Positions 33,771-43,211 of a stretch of DNA of 59,628 nt are shown piece by piece. Under the pieces are notes generated by a model that ran no database searches, was not told where the DNA came from, and worked only from the letters and a program-made list of their open reading frames with translations. The position numbers and the translations under genes are program-made. Source of the stretch: Sinorhizobium sp. (GTDB taxonomy: Bacteria > Pseudomonadota > Alphaproteobacteria > Rhizobiales > Rhizobiaceae); contig JAPSJG010000002.1 of NCBI GenBank assembly GCA_031178305.1, positions 1 through 59,628 on the forward strand, given 5' to 3'. Each line of letters opens with the position of its first letter. Position 1 is the stretch's first letter.

Positions 33771-34730
33771 TTATTGCGCCAAATAGCGGTCGCGCTTTTC
33801 GTCGGAGAGCTTTCCGAGTTCCCGCTCGTAAGCCTCGATGTCTTGGTTCGCGAGGCGATCGAGGTATGCGAACTCTCCGCCATCGCCAGTGTCGCTGATG
33901 TCGGCGGCAGGCACATTCGCAAGCGTCAAAGGGGCCTCTCTCTTCGGGAGCTTGCCCTTGCCGGATTGGTTCTCGGCCTTTGGTTTCGGCTTAGCCGCAT
34001 CGCCGAGCGCTTCACGCAGCTGCCTGTCCAGTATCGCGTGCGCCTTCTGAAGGTGCTTGGGGTTCAGCGGGTCCTTCGATGCCGACTGCAGCTTGCGCAG
34101 TTCGGTGTCGAGCATGGTGTGGAGCACAGTGCCCGGCTTGTACTGTGGGTGCTCGTTGAAGAACGTGGGAACGGTCTCGGTCTTGTAGCGCTCGATGGCG
34201 AGATCGCGCGTGACGGCGGCCGACGTGCGGCGCTCCTTCAGCTCGTCAAGCTCGGACTCGATTGGTTTGAGCTTCGCGCGAAGCTCCTTCGCGTTCAACT
34301 CACCGTCGTCGAACTGTTCGGCCAGCTTGTCACGCTCAGCGTCCAGCGCCTTGATCTTGTCGTTGATGTCTGCGGGCAGGATCCAGGACGCCGGCTTCTC
34401 GTCGTCTTCTTCGTCACCCTGGGCGTCGTCACCGGCATTGTCCCCGCCGGTATCTACGTCGGCCCCGGCGTCGCCAGCGATGTCGCTTCCGGTGTCGTCG
34501 CTTCCGGCGCCCTTGTCTTCCTCGCCGTCGCCATCGCCATCGCCCGCGTCGTCACCCCGGTTGTCGCCGCCGGCATCATCGCCCGCAGCGCCTTTATCGT
34601 CGTCATCGCCCTCGTCGCCGGCGTCACCCGCTGACTCCAGTCCTTCATCAACGACTGTTTCGTCGAGCAGCCCCTCACGTTCTTCTTCGGTCAGTCCGTC
34701 GAGATCTGCTTCATTGAATTTGGGAGGCAT
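33771..34730 (-). CDS. Scaffolding-like acidic coiled-coil protein
   Basis: 319 aa between portal and csrA-like genes. Residues 10-120 are extremely acidic (Asp/Gly/Glu tracts), residues 130-180 form a coiled coil (INDKIKALDAERDKLAEQF, ELRAKLKPIESELDELKERR), and the end is helical. This is the usual make-up and position of a capsid scaffolding protein, which guides assembly and leaves before packaging. The capsid gene itself is elsewhere. Confidence 0.75.
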   Translation of the reverse strand: MPPKFNEADLDGLTEEEREGLLDETVVDEGLESAGDAGDEGDDDDKGAAGDDAGGDNRGDDAGDGDGDGEEDKGAGSDDTGSDIAGDAGADVDTGGDNAGDDAQGDEEDDEKPASWILPADINDKIKALDAERDKLAEQFDDGELNAKELRAKLKPIESELDELKERRTSAAVTRDLAIERYKTETVPTFFNEHPQYKPGTVLHTMLDTELRKLQSASKDPLNPKHLQKAHAILDRQLREALGDAAKPKPKAENQSGKGKLPKREAPLTLANVPAADISDTGDGGEFAYLDRLANQDIEAYERELGKLSDEKRDRYLAQ

Positions 34731-34748
34731 CTTGCTTCCTTTCCTCTG

Positions 34749-36992
34749 TTAGCCAAGTCCAATCGCGCCGGGCTGCTCTTGCGGCGCCGGCGTGGATTGC
34801 TGTTGCTGCTGTGCTTGCTGTGCCGCTGCGGCCTGTTCTGCGGCAGCGCGCATGTTCTGCTCTGTTTCCGTCCGAGAGACGTACCCGGCTTCGTGCAGCA
34901 CCACGTCGGCGATATCGGCGAGGCTCGGGATGGCGATCGCCGCGCCGGCCGCCTCGAGCGCCGACTTTTGCGCCCCGACGTTGATCGATGCAGTCTTGGC
35001 CTCGATCTCCTTCGCCTGTGCAATCGTTTTCGCGGCGTTCGCTTCCTTGGTGGCGATATCGGCAGTGGCTGCGCGCATCGCCATTTGCTGCTGCATCGCC
35101 TCTGCCTGGGCCTTCTGCTGTTCCTCTGGCCCGCCTTCTTCCTGATCCGGGTCCGTCATGCCGGTGACCTTGCGAACCCGCTTCACGAGCTCGTCGCGGT
35201 TCGGGATGTCCATGCTCTCGATGACCAGGTCGAGCATGACGATCGCGATCTGCGGATTGACCGGCGCCAACTTGCCGAGCAGGTCCATCAGCGACTCGAC
35301 CTGCGCCTGGCGGACCGTCGCGCGCCAATCTTCCTCGGAGATGACAAAATCCGCTTTGGTCCGAACGATGTCGTTTTCCGGTAGCCCGTCGTTGACCGTC
35401 ACGAACTCGGGGGTACCCCGCTTGTTCGTGATGCGGAACTTCTTTTCCTCGGACATGAACTGCTCGACGTTTGCGAGCTCCTTCTCACCGCGCACCTGCA
35501 TGGCGAAGCGCAGATTGTCGAAGAGACCAGCCGTCGCGAGCGATCCCTGTTCCTGACGCGCGAGGATCGCCTTGCCTGACACTGCGTTCGTGGTGCGGCC
35601 AAGGTTCTCGTCCGTGACGCCACCAACCTGCTGAAGCATGCTGATGTTGCGCGACATCAGCTCAAGGTGCCATTGACCGAGCTCTCGGTCAGCGTTGATT
35701 TCCAGCGACTTATTAGGCTTCTTGATAATGAGCGAGTCGGGGCGAGCCACTTCCTCAAGCAAGGCGTCGACGTCCTCGACCGCGCCTTCATCCATGATGA
35801 CCTTATTGGTCGAGAGGATGTGCAAGGCCTTGGACGCGCGTTTGTTGATATCGCTCTGGATATCGCGAATGTTCCGGACCATGCCGTACGGCATGCCATC
35901 GCGGCCACGGCGCTTATTCCAGATCGGCGTAAACGGGAATCGGTTGTGTCGGTACGGGGAAGGGGAGAGCCACAGCATGCCAGCCGTGGTGAACAGCGCA
36001 ACGTACATGCGCATCGAGACTTTCTCGATTATCTCGCCGTCGCCTTCCTGCACGGCATCGACGTGGCCGGGGGATTGCGCGTCGAAAATTTCGCCCGCGA
36101 AGGTCCCCCCGGAAATCTTCGACGTCTTCTCAGGAATGCGGAACCAAGCCTCGATCACTCGCACACGCTGGCGCCGGTAACCGTCTATGCGATCATTCGT
36201 GAAGGAGGATGTGTTTGTGCCTTGGCCCGTGTTCTCGATCTCGGGCGTGTCCATCGCCTCATCGCCGTAGGCGTCGATCGACGCGAAATTGTCGGCGTCA
36301 TCGACGCTGCGCTCAAGCAATGCTCTGCGCTTTGGGAACATGGCGAGCGCCACGTCGATATCGAGCCACTTTGAGCGGAAGATATAGCGGGCGTCGGAGA
36401 GGTCTTTCTCGATCGCTGTGCTATCCCACAGCATGTTTCGCCAGTTCTCCCGGCGCGTGAACAGCGGCTCGCCCTCGTCGTCGCCCTGGTACCCATCTTC
36501 GAGCCAGCCGATCCCGACTTTGGCTGCGTCCTCGAAAGCCTCACTGATGCGGAAGGGGGTCCGGTTCACATCGGACAGGTATTTCAGGAGCTCGCTCTTG
36601 CGCTCCGCCGGTTTGGCGTCTTCCTGCCGTCGCGGCAGTATCTTGTAGTCGGTCCGGCTGCGCTTCTCGGTGCCAATCACCCAATCGATGGTGGTTGCCG
36701 TGACGTTGAACACCAACGGTACCTGGCCGCGGTCCTTCAGCGTCTGCGCGTCTTCCTCGCTCCACTGGATGCTGTCGTAGAAATCTTCATCGATCGCCTG
36801 GTCGCGGCGATTTTCGGCCTGCCGGTCAAGCTCTTGGGTGTAGAAGCCGATAAGACGATGGTGCAGTTGCACCATCTTGCCGCTGTCGAGCGCGTTCCCG
36901 CGGATGGGTCGCGACGGGGCCGGAAGGTCCGGAATGGGTGACTGGTAGCGCTTGCGTCGCACGCTACCGTCTGTTGCCGCGAGATCGAACAT
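34749..36992 (-). CDS. Portal protein
   Basis: 747 aa. RDQAIDEDFYDSIQWSEEDA, then VPLVFNVTATTIDWVIGTEKRSRTDYKILPR and NRFPFTPIWNKRRGRDGMPYGMVR are typical of the large portal family of short-tailed phages (P22/N4 type). Twelve copies form the DNA channel at one vertex. The C-terminus is Gln/Ala-rich (AEQAAAAQQAQQQQQ), probably flexible. Located between terminase and scaffold genes as expected. Confidence 0.9.
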   Translation of the reverse strand: MFDLAATDGSVRRKRYQSPIPDLPAPSRPIRGNALDSGKMVQLHHRLIGFYTQELDRQAENRRDQAIDEDFYDSIQWSEEDAQTLKDRGQVPLVFNVTATTIDWVIGTEKRSRTDYKILPRRQEDAKPAERKSELLKYLSDVNRTPFRISEAFEDAAKVGIGWLEDGYQGDDEGEPLFTRRENWRNMLWDSTAIEKDLSDARYIFRSKWLDIDVALAMFPKRRALLERSVDDADNFASIDAYGDEAMDTPEIENTGQGTNTSSFTNDRIDGYRRQRVRVIEAWFRIPEKTSKISGGTFAGEIFDAQSPGHVDAVQEGDGEIIEKVSMRMYVALFTTAGMLWLSPSPYRHNRFPFTPIWNKRRGRDGMPYGMVRNIRDIQSDINKRASKALHILSTNKVIMDEGAVEDVDALLEEVARPDSLIIKKPNKSLEINADRELGQWHLELMSRNISMLQQVGGVTDENLGRTTNAVSGKAILARQEQGSLATAGLFDNLRFAMQVRGEKELANVEQFMSEEKKFRITNKRGTPEFVTVNDGLPENDIVRTKADFVISEEDWRATVRQAQVESLMDLLGKLAPVNPQIAIVMLDLVIESMDIPNRDELVKRVRKVTGMTDPDQEEGGPEEQQKAQAEAMQQQMAMRAATADIATKEANAAKTIAQAKEIEAKTASINVGAQKSALEAAGAAIAIPSLADIADVVLHEAGYVSRTETEQNMRAAAEQAAAAQQAQQQQQSTPAPQEQPGAIGLG

Positions 36993-36993
36993 C

Positions 36994-37419
36994 CTATTCC
37001 TTCAGCACTGCCTCTGTGACCTTGCCCGTGTTCGGGTCGGTCATGGTGATTTCAGCGACCGTTTGAGCGTCGCTGTGGTCGTAGGGTGGAATTGACAGGA
37101 GGTCGCCGAGATGATCCGCGATAAACATCGCGAGCCGGCGGACGGACGGGCCGTCGAAGGCGTTGAAGCCGAGTGCGTGAGCGAATTGGAAAGCTGTCGC
37201 GGCGGCTTGCGCAGGGTCTCCGACGTCCTCTGACCAAATCCAAGCGCGATCCATCGTGACCACGCAAGGCGTCAGCCTGTCGTCATATTCCCTGTCCGCC
37301 GGAATAAGAACCATACACGGACGAAAGCGATCTTCGATCCGTATCCAGGTGCCAATAGCGGTAACTCCGCTTCTGCGAAAAGTCCATACGCGCTTCGTGA
37401 GGTCCAGTGCTGGCGTCAT
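36994..37419 (-). CDS. Hypothetical protein between terminase and portal
   Basis: 141 aa; ATG 37419 has GGAG 6 bases upstream, better than ATG 37431. Sequence LTKRVWTFRRSGVTAIGTWIRIEDRFRPCMVLIPADRE suggests a small beta-rich fold, then a helical end. No family recognised; a packaging or portal accessory by position. Confidence 0.6.
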   Translation of the reverse strand: MTPALDLTKRVWTFRRSGVTAIGTWIRIEDRFRPCMVLIPADREYDDRLTPCVVTMDRAWIWSEDVGDPAQAAATAFQFAHALGFNAFDGPSVRRLAMFIADHLGDLLSIPPYDHSDAQTVAEITMTDPNTGKVTEAVLKE

Positions 37420-37440
37420 CAAATTCTCCATGTTTCGGGG

Positions 37441-38985
37441 TTAAGCGGCCATGCCGGATCGGTTGCGACGCACCGGGCGCGCCGCCATTCCGCCGACGGA
37501 GACGAGGCGGCGGACTTCGTCGCGATACTGCGCCTTCTGGCGAATCGCATCGGCGGCGTGCTGGTGTCCGTTCTTGTGCGGCTTGTCGGACCACACGCCC
37601 ATGTTGTCGTTCCAGCTTTTGCGGTAGTTATCGAGGTGCAGGATGCCCTGGGCGCACTTCTCTTCGTCGAAGACGTAATTGCCGAAATCCTCTTTCAGCG
37701 CCGGAATGCCGATCGCCATCAGGTCCAGCGTGCGCGGCACGATGTGGATGTTCTTGAGCCCCAGCCCTTCCAGCATCTCTCTCGGCGTCTCGATCACGAG
37801 GGCGCCGGGCTTGCGGGTGTCCCCGTCGTGCGGGAGAAAGTGGTGGCCGAAGACGTATCCGCGTCGCTGGAACTCCGCCATGATGAAGGAGTACGGCTCG
37901 CTGCTGCACTCGAAATAGTCGATGAAGTGATCGACGAGGCCAACCGCCTGATGAAACCAGATGGCAATGTCGTCATCGACACCGAGATCCCAAAACGTGT
38001 TGACCGGTATTTCCGGGCGGTAGGGCACGCGCGTGATGCGGTTCTGCGACCGCGCGATAGACATCTGCTTGGCGAGGATGACGCCTTCGACGGAGACCTT
38101 GAACGCTTCGCGGACGGTGGAAGGATATTCCTGCCACATCTTCTCGTCTTCGTCGGCAAAGTCGCTTTTGCGGGTGGAGACGTACCATGCGCGCTTTGCC
38201 TCCGATATCGGTCGCCCGATCTCGCGCTCGAGCTCGTCGAAATACTTGTTATCCTTCGGCTCGATGATGACCCCTTCCGGGTCCATCTCGTATTCGTCGG
38301 CATCCCACCAGCTTGCGAAGTGCAGGCGATACTGCAGGCGGTTGAGCCTCTTGCGGGATTCGGCGAGCGCCAGCGCCTCCATCACCATCGTGTAGTAGGC
38401 GCCATCGCGGCCCTTGGCCGTCGATTCGATGAAGATCATGCCCTGCGCCGCCGCGGCTAGCGCGCCGGTGACGATCTTTTCCGCCTTGATCGGACTTTCG
38501 AAGCAGATGATGCCGAACTCGGAAATGTGCAGCCAGTTCAGCGTGTCGCCGCGTGCGGAGGTCGAAACCTGAATCGACGAGCCGTTCGCGAATATCTTCT
38601 CCTGCACGTTGTCCGTGACGATCGGCACCATCTTGCGCAGCCACGGCGGCAGGTGCTGATAGGCGAACTCGATCTTGTTGCGCATGATCTTCGACGCGGT
38701 GAACTGGTCCTGCGCGATGATCGCGGCCTTCTGGTTCTCGTTGAAGAGACATGCGTCGAGGATGATGATCTGGATCAGCGTGGAGAACCCGCGCTGGCGA
38801 GCCTTCGGAACGATGTTCCGGTGCCACATGCGGCGCAGCAACTTCCGCTGCGGCTCGTTGGGCGTGAAAAGGACCGTGTCGCCGTTCTTGTCGAGGATGT
38901 AATACAGGTTCTCGATGCGCCACATCGGATCGGCGCATTTTGCCTTCAGCTGCTCGGCCGTCATCCCGGCCAGATGCTCATACAT
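37441..38985 (-). CDS. terL: Terminase large subunit
   Basis: 514 aa packaging motor. The ATPase domain has a deviant Walker A (VPKARQRGFSTL, about residues 59-70) and Walker B LHISEF. The nuclease domain shows FWDLGVDDDIAIWF, HHFLPHDGD and the late HAADAIR with acidic metal ligands. It overlaps the small subunit stop by one base. It cuts and pumps DNA through the portal. Confidence 0.93.
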   Translation of the reverse strand: MYEHLAGMTAEQLKAKCADPMWRIENLYYILDKNGDTVLFTPNEPQRKLLRRMWHRNIVPKARQRGFSTLIQIIILDACLFNENQKAAIIAQDQFTASKIMRNKIEFAYQHLPPWLRKMVPIVTDNVQEKIFANGSSIQVSTSARGDTLNWLHISEFGIICFESPIKAEKIVTGALAAAAQGMIFIESTAKGRDGAYYTMVMEALALAESRKRLNRLQYRLHFASWWDADEYEMDPEGVIIEPKDNKYFDELEREIGRPISEAKRAWYVSTRKSDFADEDEKMWQEYPSTVREAFKVSVEGVILAKQMSIARSQNRITRVPYRPEIPVNTFWDLGVDDDIAIWFHQAVGLVDHFIDYFECSSEPYSFIMAEFQRRGYVFGHHFLPHDGDTRKPGALVIETPREMLEGLGLKNIHIVPRTLDLMAIGIPALKEDFGNYVFDEEKCAQGILHLDNYRKSWNDNMGVWSDKPHKNGHQHAADAIRQKAQYRDEVRRLVSVGGMAARPVRRNRSGMAA

Positions 38986-39905
38986 CAGCCGTCTTCCTGA
39001 TCGTCGGCGACTGGCAATGTGCCGCCGCTTAACCCGATAACGCCCGCCTCCGGGTCGTCCTCGACGGGCGTGAACGTGTTCTTCTGCTTCTTTGACAAGT
39101 CGCGCAGCCAGCCGCCGAGGGCGCCTTCCTCGTCGACATCATGCTTGATGTGTCGCACGTCGCGCCATGTGCCCGGTCTGCGGTTCTGCAGCCACCACAT
39201 CGCGGCTTTGGTGTCCGGCGGCACGTGCTCGATCGTCTCGATGCGCTGCGCCTCGCCCTCGATGACGACGATCTTCTCCGAATCGAACGAGTAGCCGGTC
39301 GCTCGCTTGTAGAGGCTGTCCTCGACCTTCTTGTCGGCCTCGTCCTTGCCGATCTCCAGCGCCTCGCGGAACTCGGGATATTCCAGCTTCCAGCGGTGGA
39401 TCGTGCGAATGCTCACCTCGAACGCCTGGGCGATCTCCAAGTCCGTAGCGCCTAGCGATGCGAGCGTCTGCGCGATCGCGATGTTGCGCTCGTCCCATGA
39501 GGTCGGGCGGCCGCCGTAGTTTCGCGGATCGGGGCGGAATGCGGCGCCGAACTCCGGATGTTCCTCCTTCCACCATTCCAACGTCTCGACATCGATACCG
39601 AACGATCCCGCGATGTCCTTGTCGCTCACCTTCGACAGGAACATCAGCCGGGCGATGCTGACAAACCGCTTCTGGAACTTCACGGCCTCGGGCTCGGGCA
39701 CCTCGACGTGAACCTTGATCCGCGTCTTCCGTGGCTTCACCGACCCTTTGCTGGCTGCCTTCCTTGCCTTGGCAGGGGCGGGCGTCTTCGCCGCAGGCTT
39801 CCCACCCTTGGCGCCGGATTTCGCCTTTAGGGGTGACAAAACCTCATCGCTCTTCGCCGGCTTGCGCTTGCCTGCAGGCTTCGTCGGTTCCTTCCTCGGT
39901 GCCAT
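38985..39905 (-). CDS. terS: Terminase small subunit
   Basis: 306 aa. A basic Lys/Ala/Pro-rich N-terminal tail (1-65) precedes two helix-turn-helix-like units: VSDKDIAGSFGIDVETLEWWKEEHPEF and ATDLEIAQAFEVSIRTIHRWKLEYPEF. These repeats bind the packaging start site. The C-terminal part probably contacts the large subunit encoded next. Confidence 0.85.
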   Translation of the reverse strand: MAPRKEPTKPAGKRKPAKSDEVLSPLKAKSGAKGGKPAAKTPAPAKARKAASKGSVKPRKTRIKVHVEVPEPEAVKFQKRFVSIARLMFLSKVSDKDIAGSFGIDVETLEWWKEEHPEFGAAFRPDPRNYGGRPTSWDERNIAIAQTLASLGATDLEIAQAFEVSIRTIHRWKLEYPEFREALEIGKDEADKKVEDSLYKRATGYSFDSEKIVVIEGEAQRIETIEHVPPDTKAAMWWLQNRRPGTWRDVRHIKHDVDEEGALGGWLRDLSKKQKNTFTPVEDDPEAGVIGLSGGTLPVADDQEDG

Positions 39906-40540
39906 CAGTGCCTCCGTCTCCGGGCGGCAAGCAGGGCATCAAGCTCGGCACGTCCCGAGCCTCGGCGACCCAGCGCCGCAGCTAGTCTGGGGTGGTTTTC
40001 TTGTTCGGGGGCCGCGTTCAACCACGGCTGTGGGGCAGGCGGATCATCGGCAAGGTTGCCTGCCTCGCCCTCATCACCATGCAGGAACCTATCCGTATCT
40101 TTATCTATATATGGTTCTGGTACTGGTATTGATGATCGATGGTTGATCGAACGATGCGCGCGGTTATTGAAATCACTAACGAATTTTGACTTTTCGGCTC
40201 GTTTTTCTTCGCGTTTCGCGACGCTTTCAGACGCCTTTCGCGAGATTTTCAGCGAGTTTTCTATCTCCGCCTCGCAGCGGTGATTGCTGATCTGACCCTG
40301 CGGATTGATGAAAATCTTCCGCAGCTCGATCAACTCAGAGATGAGCGCGCGCGCCTTCCTGATCGAGCAGTTCAGCTCGCCGGCAAGCCAGCGCTCGTTA
40401 TTGTCGATCGGACCACCGGCGTCATAGATCAGGTCGAGGATGGTCGTGTACGCGCCTCGCTGTTCGAGCGTGAGGCGGCGATATCCCTGCAGCGCGTCGC
40501 CGTGGTAGCGCCTGTGATAGGGCATGGTGCGTCGGCTCAT
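39905..40540 (-). CDS. DUF1376/YdaU-like replication protein
   Basis: 211 aa; ATGA overlap with the upstream gene fixes ATG 40540. MPYHRRYHGDALQGYRRLTLEQRGAYTTILDLIYDAGGPI is the DUF1376 winged-helix signature found beside phage replication genes. A charged middle (SVAKREEKRAEKSKF) and a disordered tail follow. No separate phage polymerase, primase or helicase gene is visible, so it may recruit host replication proteins (inference). Confidence 0.8.
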   Translation of the reverse strand: MSRRTMPYHRRYHGDALQGYRRLTLEQRGAYTTILDLIYDAGGPIDNNERWLAGELNCSIRKARALISELIELRKIFINPQGQISNHRCEAEIENSLKISRKASESVAKREEKRAEKSKFVSDFNNRAHRSINHRSSIPVPEPYIDKDTDRFLHGDEGEAGNLADDPPAPQPWLNAAPEQENHPRLAAALGRRGSGRAELDALLAARRRRH

Positions 40541-41268
40541 GAAGTCCCTCCTGGGAGCAACGAAGGCTGTGCCGTGGCCGCGCTGTGAGGCGCAGCACTG
40601 GTATCGGGGTAGATGGGTGGATCGGCTTCGGCGAAAGATCGCATGCGGAGCTGCCTGCAGACCGCGTGCGCGATCTCCCGACCAGTCATGAGCCAGACCA
40701 TGTCGCGGATCATGTCCGGACGTGTGCTGCGCTGTGTCGCCGGTATGCGGTGCCGCCAGCACTCCGCTCGCAACTCGTCTGCCCAAAGCATATCTAGCAA
40801 GGCCGACGCCTGCGGTTGGGTTCTCAGATCGCGATGACGATCGAAGTGCCAGATGTATCGCCCGAACCGCGGCGGTTGATCCGCAGGGTTGGGGAAACGC
40901 CAGACGTGATCGCGCGTGCCCCACTTGCCGAAGAATAGCGGGTGGTTCAGGTCGATGTAGGGCTCAACATCATCCCGCCAGTGCGGATCACGGTACTCGG
41001 CGAAATGCTTCTCGTGCGCGGCCACGATGACGTGGTGGCAGCAACGGTTGAAAGCGGGCCATTGCTCGTCAAGGCGCTTGAGCACGTCCTTGCGAGACTT
41101 GATCTCGACGCCAACGATCCCGGCTGTATCGACCGCGGCCACATCGATGCGGTTCGTGCCTTGCCCGGCGACGTTGAGCTCGTGCACGATGCGCGCGGAC
41201 GGCATCAGCTCGCGCAGCCGGGAAACGACGGCGTCCCTGATGTCTTGTTCGTCGGAGCTGCGCGTCAT
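40537..41268 (-). CDS. PD-(D/E)xK nuclease-like protein (MmcB-like)
   Basis: 243 aa; ATGA overlaps at both ends. The motif RIDVAAVD...GVEIKSRKDVLKR (residues about 38-62) supplies Asp and Glu-x-Lys of the PD-(D/E)xK fold, much like MmcB. A later segment (FFGKWGTRDHVWRFPNPADQ) is family-specific. Likely a DNA repair or recombination nuclease working with the RusA resolvase encoded just upstream. Confidence 0.68.
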   Translation of the reverse strand: MTRSSDEQDIRDAVVSRLRELMPSARIVHELNVAGQGTNRIDVAAVDTAGIVGVEIKSRKDVLKRLDEQWPAFNRCCHHVIVAAHEKHFAEYRDPHWRDDVEPYIDLNHPLFFGKWGTRDHVWRFPNPADQPPRFGRYIWHFDRHRDLRTQPQASALLDMLWADELRAECWRHRIPATQRSTRPDMIRDMVWLMTGREIAHAVCRQLRMRSFAEADPPIYPDTSAAPHSAATAQPSLLPGGTS

Positions 41269-41873
41269 GCGGCAACTCCTTCCAGGCATTCGCGAATTTC
41301 TGCGATGCACTCTTGCCCGAGACCTGGCTGCCAGCGGATGGTGGCGCATTCGCACAGATTGTCGTTCTTGATGACTTTGTAGTGCTGCAGGCAGTCGAGC
41401 ACCGGCTTGATCCGGTTATCGACGTCCATCAGTCCATGCGGGCGCTCCAGCGCGATGACGATATCGAAAGGCCTTGAGACCGGCACCGACGGAGGCTTGA
41501 AGAACCAGCCGGCGTCGGTGCGCCATTTCTTGTAAATCTTCGACAACCGGCGGTTCTCGCCCCATCCGGTATAGAGGTCCCATATGGACGGAGGCATGGG
41601 CAGTCGGAACCGCAGCCACGGGCGATCGTCGCGCTCGGTCACCTGCAGCCCGGCAGCGGCCAAGAACTCCTGCCACGCGTCGGTGACGGCGGCGCGGGCA
41701 CGATCCTCCCCGACGGCCGTGCCCCGCGCCGGAAAGCCCCTCTGTGAAATCCAACTGCACCATTGCCACGGATCGCCCGGCTTCACCGGCGGCGCCACGT
41801 AGCCGACGCGCACGGCGCCTACGGAGGCGACGCGCCAATCGGCGAGATAGGAGGGTTGGCTCCACGCGATCAC
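41265..41873 (-). CDS. rusA-like: RusA-like Holliday junction resolvase
   Basis: 202 aa. The C-terminal 125 residues carry RusA features: RLPMPPSIWDLYTGW, RRLSKIYKKWRTDAGW and DVDNRIKPVLDCLQHYKVIKNDN with the catalytic acidic residues. The first 70 residues are extra (WSQPSYLADWRVASVGAVRVGYV) and not part of the usual 120-aa enzyme. It should resolve branched replication intermediates before packaging. Confidence 0.88.
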   Translation of the reverse strand: MIAWSQPSYLADWRVASVGAVRVGYVAPPVKPGDPWQWCSWISQRGFPARGTAVGEDRARAAVTDAWQEFLAAAGLQVTERDDRPWLRFRLPMPPSIWDLYTGWGENRRLSKIYKKWRTDAGWFFKPPSVPVSRPFDIVIALERPHGLMDVDNRIKPVLDCLQHYKVIKNDNLCECATIRWQPGLGQECIAEIRECLEGVAA

Positions 41874-42793
41874 TCTACCGCCTCCCTCGCGAATAGGGGC
41901 GTGTCGTCGCCGGCGTTCCGAGATGACGTCTGCGACAGGAGTGCCTCGGCTGCTGCCGGGTTCAGCCAGAGGACTTCCGTTCGTTCTCGGGCGCCATCAG
42001 CAAAGGTCTGCTTTTCGGTCCGGTACCAATCGGAAAGCATCTCGCCATAAAGAGGCGCGTCGTATCCCGAGAGGACGACCATGCCGGAGACGTTGCGCAG
42101 GAAGTCGAGCAGCTCGGCATGATCGCTGTTGGTGAGCTCGTGCCGATACATGCGGTCGCGCAGTCCGTATTTGCTTCCCTGTGCTCGCGTCTCATGCATG
42201 TAAGGCGGATCGACGTAGTGCAGTGTGCGCTCGGCGTCGTGTTGTGCCATTACTTCAATGGCGGGCCTGTTCTCGACGACCACGCCTTGCAACCGGTTGA
42301 TCAGCGCTAACATCGCGCTCGGATAGTTCGCCCAGTCGGTCGCCGGCGTGGTGCCACTCCTACTGGAGGTCGCGCGAAATCCGGTCGATCGATGTCCTGT
42401 GGCCTGACTAGCGTGCGCATTGGAGCCGAAGCCCATGAACGACCTGATGACGAGGCGCCGGGAGCGCTCGATCACATCGTCGGTGGGCTCATAGGCGGCC
42501 TTGAACTCGGTCCGGGCAAACGGCGTCAGCTTGAGCATCTCGTGAAGTCGGCTCGCCAGTTGCGGATCCCGCATGACGCGGAAGAGGTCAACAACCTCGT
42601 CGTCGAGATCATTGTACACTTCGGCATAGACGCGCTGCTTGCGGATCAGAACGCTCGCGGCACCGCCGAACGGCTCGACATAAACACGATGGGCCGGGAA
42701 ATGGCTGATAATCCACGGCGCAAGTCTCCACTTGCCACCATGCCATCGGAGAGCGGGGCGCGTCGGAACCCTCGCGAGATTGGCGGGGAGCAT
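41870..42793 (-). CDS. DNA adenine methylase, D12 class
   Basis: 307 aa. Motif I is RWHGGKWRLAPWIISHFP, the FxGxG-type loop is VEPFGGAASVL and the catalytic motif is DPPY (YVDPPYMHET). This is the Dam/M.DpnIIA fold that methylates N6 of adenine. It overlaps RusA by 4 bases. Protection from host or rival restriction, or replication marking, are possible roles. The target site cannot be read from sequence. Confidence 0.9.
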   Translation of the reverse strand: MLPANLARVPTRPALRWHGGKWRLAPWIISHFPAHRVYVEPFGGAASVLIRKQRVYAEVYNDLDDEVVDLFRVMRDPQLASRLHEMLKLTPFARTEFKAAYEPTDDVIERSRRLVIRSFMGFGSNAHASQATGHRSTGFRATSSRSGTTPATDWANYPSAMLALINRLQGVVVENRPAIEVMAQHDAERTLHYVDPPYMHETRAQGSKYGLRDRMYRHELTNSDHAELLDFLRNVSGMVVLSGYDAPLYGEMLSDWYRTEKQTFADGARERTEVLWLNPAAAEALLSQTSSRNAGDDTPLFAREAVE

Positions 42794-42796
42794 GCG

Positions 42797-43198
42797 TCAC
42801 GCCTCCGCATCATCAGCCGGGATCATGCCGAGCGCTTGCAGATAGGTATCGAGGACGGCCTCTTGCTCCATCCGCTCGTCAGCGTCCTGTTTACGGATCG
42901 CAATGACCTTGCGCAGTATCTTGCTGTCGAAGCCCATCGACTTCGCTTCGCCGTAGACGTCCTTGATGTCGTCAGCGACCGTCTTCTTCTCTTCCTCGAG
43001 TCGCTCGATGCGCTCGATGAAGGCACGCAACTGGTTTCTCGCGACGGCGTGCACCGACGCTTCTCCGGTTTCCCTGCTGCTGAAAGCTTCGACCTGGCCA
43101 GATAACCGAGCGGCGCCGGAACTATTCGCCGCTTGCGCGGTCACGGCTCGGGCCGCCCCCTTGAACTTCCCTTCTGCAAGTCCGGTCTGCAACGTCAT
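42797..43198 (-). CDS. gapR-like: GapR-like DUF2312 DNA-binding protein
   Basis: 133 aa; ATG 43198 after AAGGGAA. The C-terminal 75 residues are a clear DUF2312 domain: [35 protein letters not shown], then [13 protein letters not shown]. Caulobacter GapR is a tetramer that clamps overtwisted DNA ahead of replication and supports topoisomerases. The host surely has its own copy. A phage copy in the replication block could aid phage replication or displace host GapR. Confidence 0.88.
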   Translation of the reverse strand: MTLQTGLAEGKFKGAARAVTAQAANSSGAARLSGQVEAFSSRETGEASVHAVARNQLRAFIERIERLEEEKKTVADDIKDVYGEAKSMGFDSKILRKVIAIRKQDADERMEQEAVLDTYLQALGMIPADDAEA

Positions 43199-43211
43199 GC
43201 TATGTTCCCTT

